This document shows, piece by piece, positions 41,412 to 44,213 of a stretch of 44,213 bases of DNA. Numbering within the stretch: the first letter of the stretch is position 1; each line of letters starts with the position of its first letter. The position numbers and the translations under genes are program-made. The notes beneath the pieces are model-generated. The model ran no database searches, had not been told where the DNA came from, and worked only from the letters and a program-made list of their open reading frames with translations. The DNA is taken from NCBI GenBank assembly GCA_036746235.1, contig DAIOEN010000034.1, positions 1 to 44,213 of the forward strand, given 5' to 3'. This DNA comes from CALARM01 sp036746235 (GTDB lineage: Bacteria; Vulcanimicrobiota; SpSt-956; JAKJGF01).

Positions 41412-42401
41412 ATGAAAATTTTTATCGCCCTCTTCCTGGTTGTTTTATTTACAGGTATCCTTCAGGCACAGGAAGTAACAGAAATAAAACCGGAACAGTT
41501 TCAGGAAGTCATGAATGAATTTGTAAATCGTTATAATGATCGGGAATATGATAAAATGGTAGTGAGTTTTTCTCCTGAAATGTTAGAGGAATTACCACTG
41601 GAAAAAGCAGTAGATTTATTTGACAGTATGTTTGACAATTACGGACCTATTTTAAAAGTAGATCCACCTGTTTTCAAAGAAGGTAATCAGGCGATATTTG
41701 GTGTGCGTCTGGACAAAGGAATGTTAAATATTAATCTTGTTATTACGAAAGACAATAAAATTTTTGCCATTCAGATTATGCCTTATATTCCGGATATACC
41801 TGTTCCTGAAAGAAATAAAGTAGAACTTTCTTTACCTTTCAAAGGGGAATGGTTTGTCCTCTGGGGCGGAGATACGAAAGCATTGAACAGGTATAACAGT
41901 GATCCTACAATGAAATTCTGCTTTGATTTTATTTTAATAGATGGTAATAAAAAGACTCATAAGGATATAGGAGATAAAAATGAAGATTATTATGCCTATG
42001 GTCAGGAGGTTTTTTCACCGGCAGACGGTACTGTTACCGATGTGATAGACGGTGTCAGAGATAATATACCCGGCATAAACAACCTTTATTCAAAACTCGG
42101 TAATGCTGTATATATTCAACATTCCGATTATGAAGTTTCAATTTTAGCCCATCTTAAGCCGGGAAGTATAAAAGTTCGTCCGGGAGATAAAGTGAAAAGG
42201 GGAGATCCTGTAGGCCTGTGCGGAAATTCCGGTGATTCTATTCTGCCACATATTCAGTATAACCTTCAGAACAGCTCTATTATGCAGTATGCCACAGGAA
42301 TTAAATGTTATTTTAAAAAATTGATGATTAAAAAAGGTGGCGACATGGAAGAAAAATTGGACTATTCCCCTACTCAGGGGGATACGGTGAGTCCTGAGTA
42401 A
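41412..42401 (+). CDS. Exported degenerate M23 (LytM-like) protein with N-terminal DUF3887-like domain
   Basis: 329 residues. A signal peptide (1-19) precedes a NTF2/DUF3887-like domain (about 25-130; MNEFVNRYNDREYDKMVVSFSP is typical) and an M23 domain (about 140-300). Compared with the usual N-x-H...YAxDF motif this protein has NRYNSDPTMKFCFDF: the first zinc His is Tyr while the Asp is kept. At the end, PHIQYNL replaces PHLHFHL, so the last zinc His is Gln. AHLKPGS, with a catalytic His, is kept. With two of three zinc ligands gone it is probably not a peptidase; degenerate LytM proteins can act as activators of amidases or as binding proteins. AAAGGAG precedes the ATG. Confidence 0.85.
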   Translation: MKIFIALFLVVLFTGILQAQEVTEIKPEQFQEVMNEFVNRYNDREYDKMVVSFSPEMLEELPLEKAVDLFDSMFDNYGPILKVDPPVFKEGNQAIFGVRLDKGMLNINLVITKDNKIFAIQIMPYIPDIPVPERNKVELSLPFKGEWFVLWGGDTKALNRYNSDPTMKFCFDFILIDGNKKTHKDIGDKNEDYYAYGQEVFSPADGTVTDVIDGVRDNIPGINNLYSKLGNAVYIQHSDYEVSILAHLKPGSIKVRPGDKVKRGDPVGLCGNSGDSILPHIQYNLQNSSIMQYATGIKCYFKKLMIKKGGDMEEKLDYSPTQGDTVSPE

Positions 42402-42415
42402 GAGAATTTATTACT

Positions 42416-43453
42416 ATGGTAGAACAATTTATAGAAAAAATGCCGAAAATAGAACTTCATGTACATCTGGAAGGAGCCATTCCTCTGGAGATTTTATTTG
42501 AATTTATAAAAAAAGATAGAACTGAAACATCAATTAAAAACATCTGCGATCTAAAGGAAAAATTTCTTTATAAAGATTTTGAGCATTTTATTCAAATATG
42601 GGGATGGAAAAACAGATTCATTAAATCTGAGAAAGATTTTGAAGTTATAATCTATGAAGTGTTGAAACGTATGAGCGGGGAACATATAATATATGCAGAA
42701 ATTTTTTACTCTCCAGGTGATTTTGTTGTAAGGCAGGGGTTATGCAGCCAATCTATAACGGAATATTTAATTGCCGGTAAAGAAAGAGCCTTTAATGATT
42801 TTAATATTCAATGTAATCTTATTGTAGATCTTGTAAGGGATCACGGGCCGGATGTCGGTATGGAGAGATTAAAAGAAGTTACTCCTTATATAGGTAAAGG
42901 ACTTATAGGTATTGGCCTTGGCGGCAGTGAACAATATTACCCTGCAGGCCTTTATAAAGATGTTTACAGTAAGGCAAAAGATCTTGGTTTTCGGCTTACT
43001 GCTCATGCCGGTGAAGCTGCAGGGCCAGAGTCTATATGGGATGCTCTGGAGAATTTATCTGTTGAAAGAATAGGTCATGGAGCAAGAGCTTATGAAGATA
43101 GTAAACTGGTTTCTTTTCTTAAAGAAAAACAGATTCCTCTGGAACTCTGTCCGATAAGTAATATAAGAACCGGTGTTTTCAAGTCTATAGAAACTCATCC
43201 TGTAATAAAATATTTCCGGGAAGGTCTTATGGTAACAGTTAATTCCGACGACCCTGTTATGTTCAATACGTCTGTTACACAGGAATATCTTTTACTTGCC
43301 AGGCATTTCGATTTAACGATAAATGATTTGAAACAGCTGAGTCTCAACAGCATCAATTCATCTTTTATGAATGATAGTAGTAAAAAATTAATGAAAGACA
43401 CTTTTGAAAGGAAATGGAAAGATATAGAAGGTGTAACGGATAAAATGGGATAA
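42416..43453 (+). CDS. Adenosine deaminase family protein
   Basis: 345-residue cytosolic purine salvage enzyme converting adenosine to inosine, or a related deaminase. Zinc and catalytic motifs of the family: ELHVHLEGA (His15, His17), TAHAGEA (His and catalytic Glu), RIGHGARAYED (His), and VNSDDPVMF with the metal-binding Asp. ELCPISNIRTG is also typical. The ATG is 14 bases after the preceding stop with only a weak ribosome site, so it is probably coupled to the M23-like gene. The specific substrate (adenosine, 6-aminofutalosine, adenine) cannot be fixed. Aminofutalosine deaminase of menaquinone synthesis is an alternative. Confidence 0.93.
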   Translation: MVEQFIEKMPKIELHVHLEGAIPLEILFEFIKKDRTETSIKNICDLKEKFLYKDFEHFIQIWGWKNRFIKSEKDFEVIIYEVLKRMSGEHIIYAEIFYSPGDFVVRQGLCSQSITEYLIAGKERAFNDFNIQCNLIVDLVRDHGPDVGMERLKEVTPYIGKGLIGIGLGGSEQYYPAGLYKDVYSKAKDLGFRLTAHAGEAAGPESIWDALENLSVERIGHGARAYEDSKLVSFLKEKQIPLELCPISNIRTGVFKSIETHPVIKYFREGLMVTVNSDDPVMFNTSVTQEYLLLARHFDLTINDLKQLSLNSINSSFMNDSSKKLMKDTFERKWKDIEGVTDKMG

Positions 43454-43491
43454 TTATACTTATATTTTTAATGAAAGAGGTGCAGATAAAT

Positions 43492-43995
43492 ATGTTGCGA
43501 AAATTATTGATACCTTTAATAATGTTAATTATATGTTCATCTGTAGCATGGAGTCTTCCTGAAAATGAAGAAAATTTAAAAGAAGATGAACTGGCAGGTA
43601 TTACCCTGGGATTTTCTTTTGAACAGGTAAAGAGAATTCTCGGTGAACCGCAGTTTATATCGGAGCTGGATACTGATAAACCCGATGTAAAGCAGGTGGT
43701 ATGGGAATATAAAAGCAAAGGTGTAAAGATTTTGTTTGGCACCGGACAGGCAGAAGTTATAATCCTGGAAAAACCATGTAATATTCCTACCCCCAGAGGT
43801 TTATTGATAGGAGATAACTGGAGAAAATCCCTTGAACTTTACCGCTATTGCAGTGCCTATGTACAGAATATGGGTTATCAGATAGGTATAGTATTTACTC
43901 TTGAAGAAGACCTGAAACTTTCCATAGCAATACCATCTGACAGTGAAGAAATTATGACCATAAGTCTCTGGAGAGAGAAAAAGAGTGAAGAGTGA
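43492..43995 (+). CDS. Small exported protein, possibly BamE/SmpA-like
   Basis: 167 residues with a signal peptide (LRKLLIPLIMLIICSSVAWS). The mature N-terminus, starting GITLGFSFEQVKRILGEPQF and followed by VVWEYKSKGVKILF, resembles the BamE/SmpA type of small envelope domain (G-x-x-xx-V-xx-x-LG-x-P, then W-x-Y). No lipobox Cys is obvious at the cleavage point. GAGGTG lies nine bases before the ATG at 43492; the in-frame ATG at 43471 has none. The last residues (KKSEE) and stop are read from a 7-bp repeat array. It lies 38 bases after the deaminase gene, and is probably in the same operon. Confidence 0.6.
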   Translation: MLRKLLIPLIMLIICSSVAWSLPENEENLKEDELAGITLGFSFEQVKRILGEPQFISELDTDKPDVKQVVWEYKSKGVKILFGTGQAEVIILEKPCNIPTPRGLLIGDNWRKSLELYRYCSAYVQNMGYQIGIVFTLEEDLKLSIAIPSDSEEIMTISLWREKKSEE

Positions 43996-44027
43996 AAAGT
44001 GAAAAGTGAAAAAAGTGAAAAGTGAAC
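43984..44027. repeat. Heptamer array (agtgaag, agtgaaa x3-4, agtgaac)
   Basis: Six 7-bp units with one two-base slip; the first supplies the final codons and the second the TGA stop of the preceding gene. Confidence 0.85.
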
Positions 44028-44056
44028 GATAAACAGTACGTTTACACAGTAATATA

Positions 44057-44112
44057 ACTGCTCACTGATAACTGGTCACTGGTCACTGGTCACTGGTCAC
44101 TGCTCACTGATT
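44057..44112. repeat. Heptamer array (actgctc, actgata, actggtc x4, actgctc, actgatt)
   Basis: Eight contiguous 7-bp units, the longest perfect array in the window. It overlaps the stop codon of the minus-strand gene that follows; GTGA-type orientation on the minus strand. Confidence 0.9.
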
Positions 44113-44213
44113 AACCCATCTTGTTTCTCCGAGAATTTCTGCTAACTGACCGGGATCGTCTTCAAGAGCATATCTTCTTGTAAAATAACATTTAAAAACA
44201 GGAGGACTTTCAT
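44104..44213 (-). CDS. Partial gene, C-terminal 35 residues only
   Basis: Minus-strand frame, open to the window end, reads ESPPVFKCYFTRRYALEDDP and then GQLAEILGETRWVNQ followed by TGA (44106-44104). The composition is protein-like, but the family is not recognised from so little. The stop lies in the heptamer array, whose units also give the last Gln codon. Confidence 0.6.
   Translation of the reverse strand, partial: ESPPVFKCYFTRRYALEDDPGQLAEILGETRWVNQ

Noticed and set aside
44057..44112. Heptamer arrays as CRISPR
   Set aside because: Units are contiguous 7-mers with no spacers and no cas genes in the window.
1..44213. tRNA, rRNA or riboswitch genes
   Set aside because: None recognised by eye; a covariance-model scan was not possible, so small structured RNAs could have been missed.

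Overview
The window is an AT-rich stretch of a bacterial chromosome. It is almost certainly from an uncultivated organism assembled from short reads: it contains one 100-N scaffold gap whose flanks repeat the same 55 bases. No rRNA or tRNA gene was recognised, so the phylum cannot be fixed from sequence alone. The mixture (bacterial serS, ispG, pgeF and comEA, RtcB with archease, many sensor kinases, a clostripain-type protease without signal peptide) suits a deep-branching, Gram-negative-like candidate phylum. That placement is a guess. Almost every intergenic gap carries arrays of 7-bp tandem repeats, which are the genome's most visible signature.

Layout. 1-739: a large palindromic repeat element, a terminator-like hairpin and a promoter. 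740-2627: an ABC exporter pair. 2751-8785 (minus): three large sensor kinases with built-in receiver domains. 9068-15189: a secreted GH13 alpha-amylase, serS, a PilX-like pilus protein and a TPR protein. 15190-21474: a defence-like accessory block with a nested inverted repeat, the stranded C-terminal tail of a DNA methyltransferase, a VapB-like/PIN toxin-antitoxin pair and a 1780-residue protein joining a PglY/BrxC-like ATPase to a PglZ-like phosphatase domain. 21583-24697: a metallo-beta-lactamase-fold hydrolase, a GAF sensor kinase and pgeF. 24827-28650: a clostripain-like protease, a small glycine-zipper protein, a TPR protein and a B12-binding radical SAM enzyme. 28647-30848 (minus): an M20 peptidase and a membrane-anchored zinc-ribbon protein. 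30889-31194: a second copy of the palindromic element plus repeats. 31220-39602 (minus): a dicarboxylate symporter, an NfeD-like protein, a sensor kinase, ispG, comEA (interrupted only by the assembly gap), an Imm17-like small protein, rtcB and archease. 39816-43995: a secreted PsbP/DcrB-like protein, two divergent M23-family proteins (one intact, one with lost zinc ligands), an adenosine deaminase and a small exported protein. The window ends inside another minus-strand gene.

The most interesting items are: (1) the single-gene PglY-PglZ-like fusion beside a methyltransferase remnant and a toxin-antitoxin pair, which looks like a compact or reduced relative of BREX/Pgl phage defence; (2) the 7-bp arrays, which tend to place GTGA on the strand of the gene that ends beside them, so three units supply UGA in all three frames, and which contain or touch the stop codons of several genes; opposed arrays form perfect hairpins between convergent genes; (3) a cytosolic protease/glycine-zipper pair, plus an M20 peptidase that shares a 13-bp upstream motif and N-terminal sequence features with the protease; (4) two paralogous kinases in which the acidic residue after the phospho-histidine is glycine.
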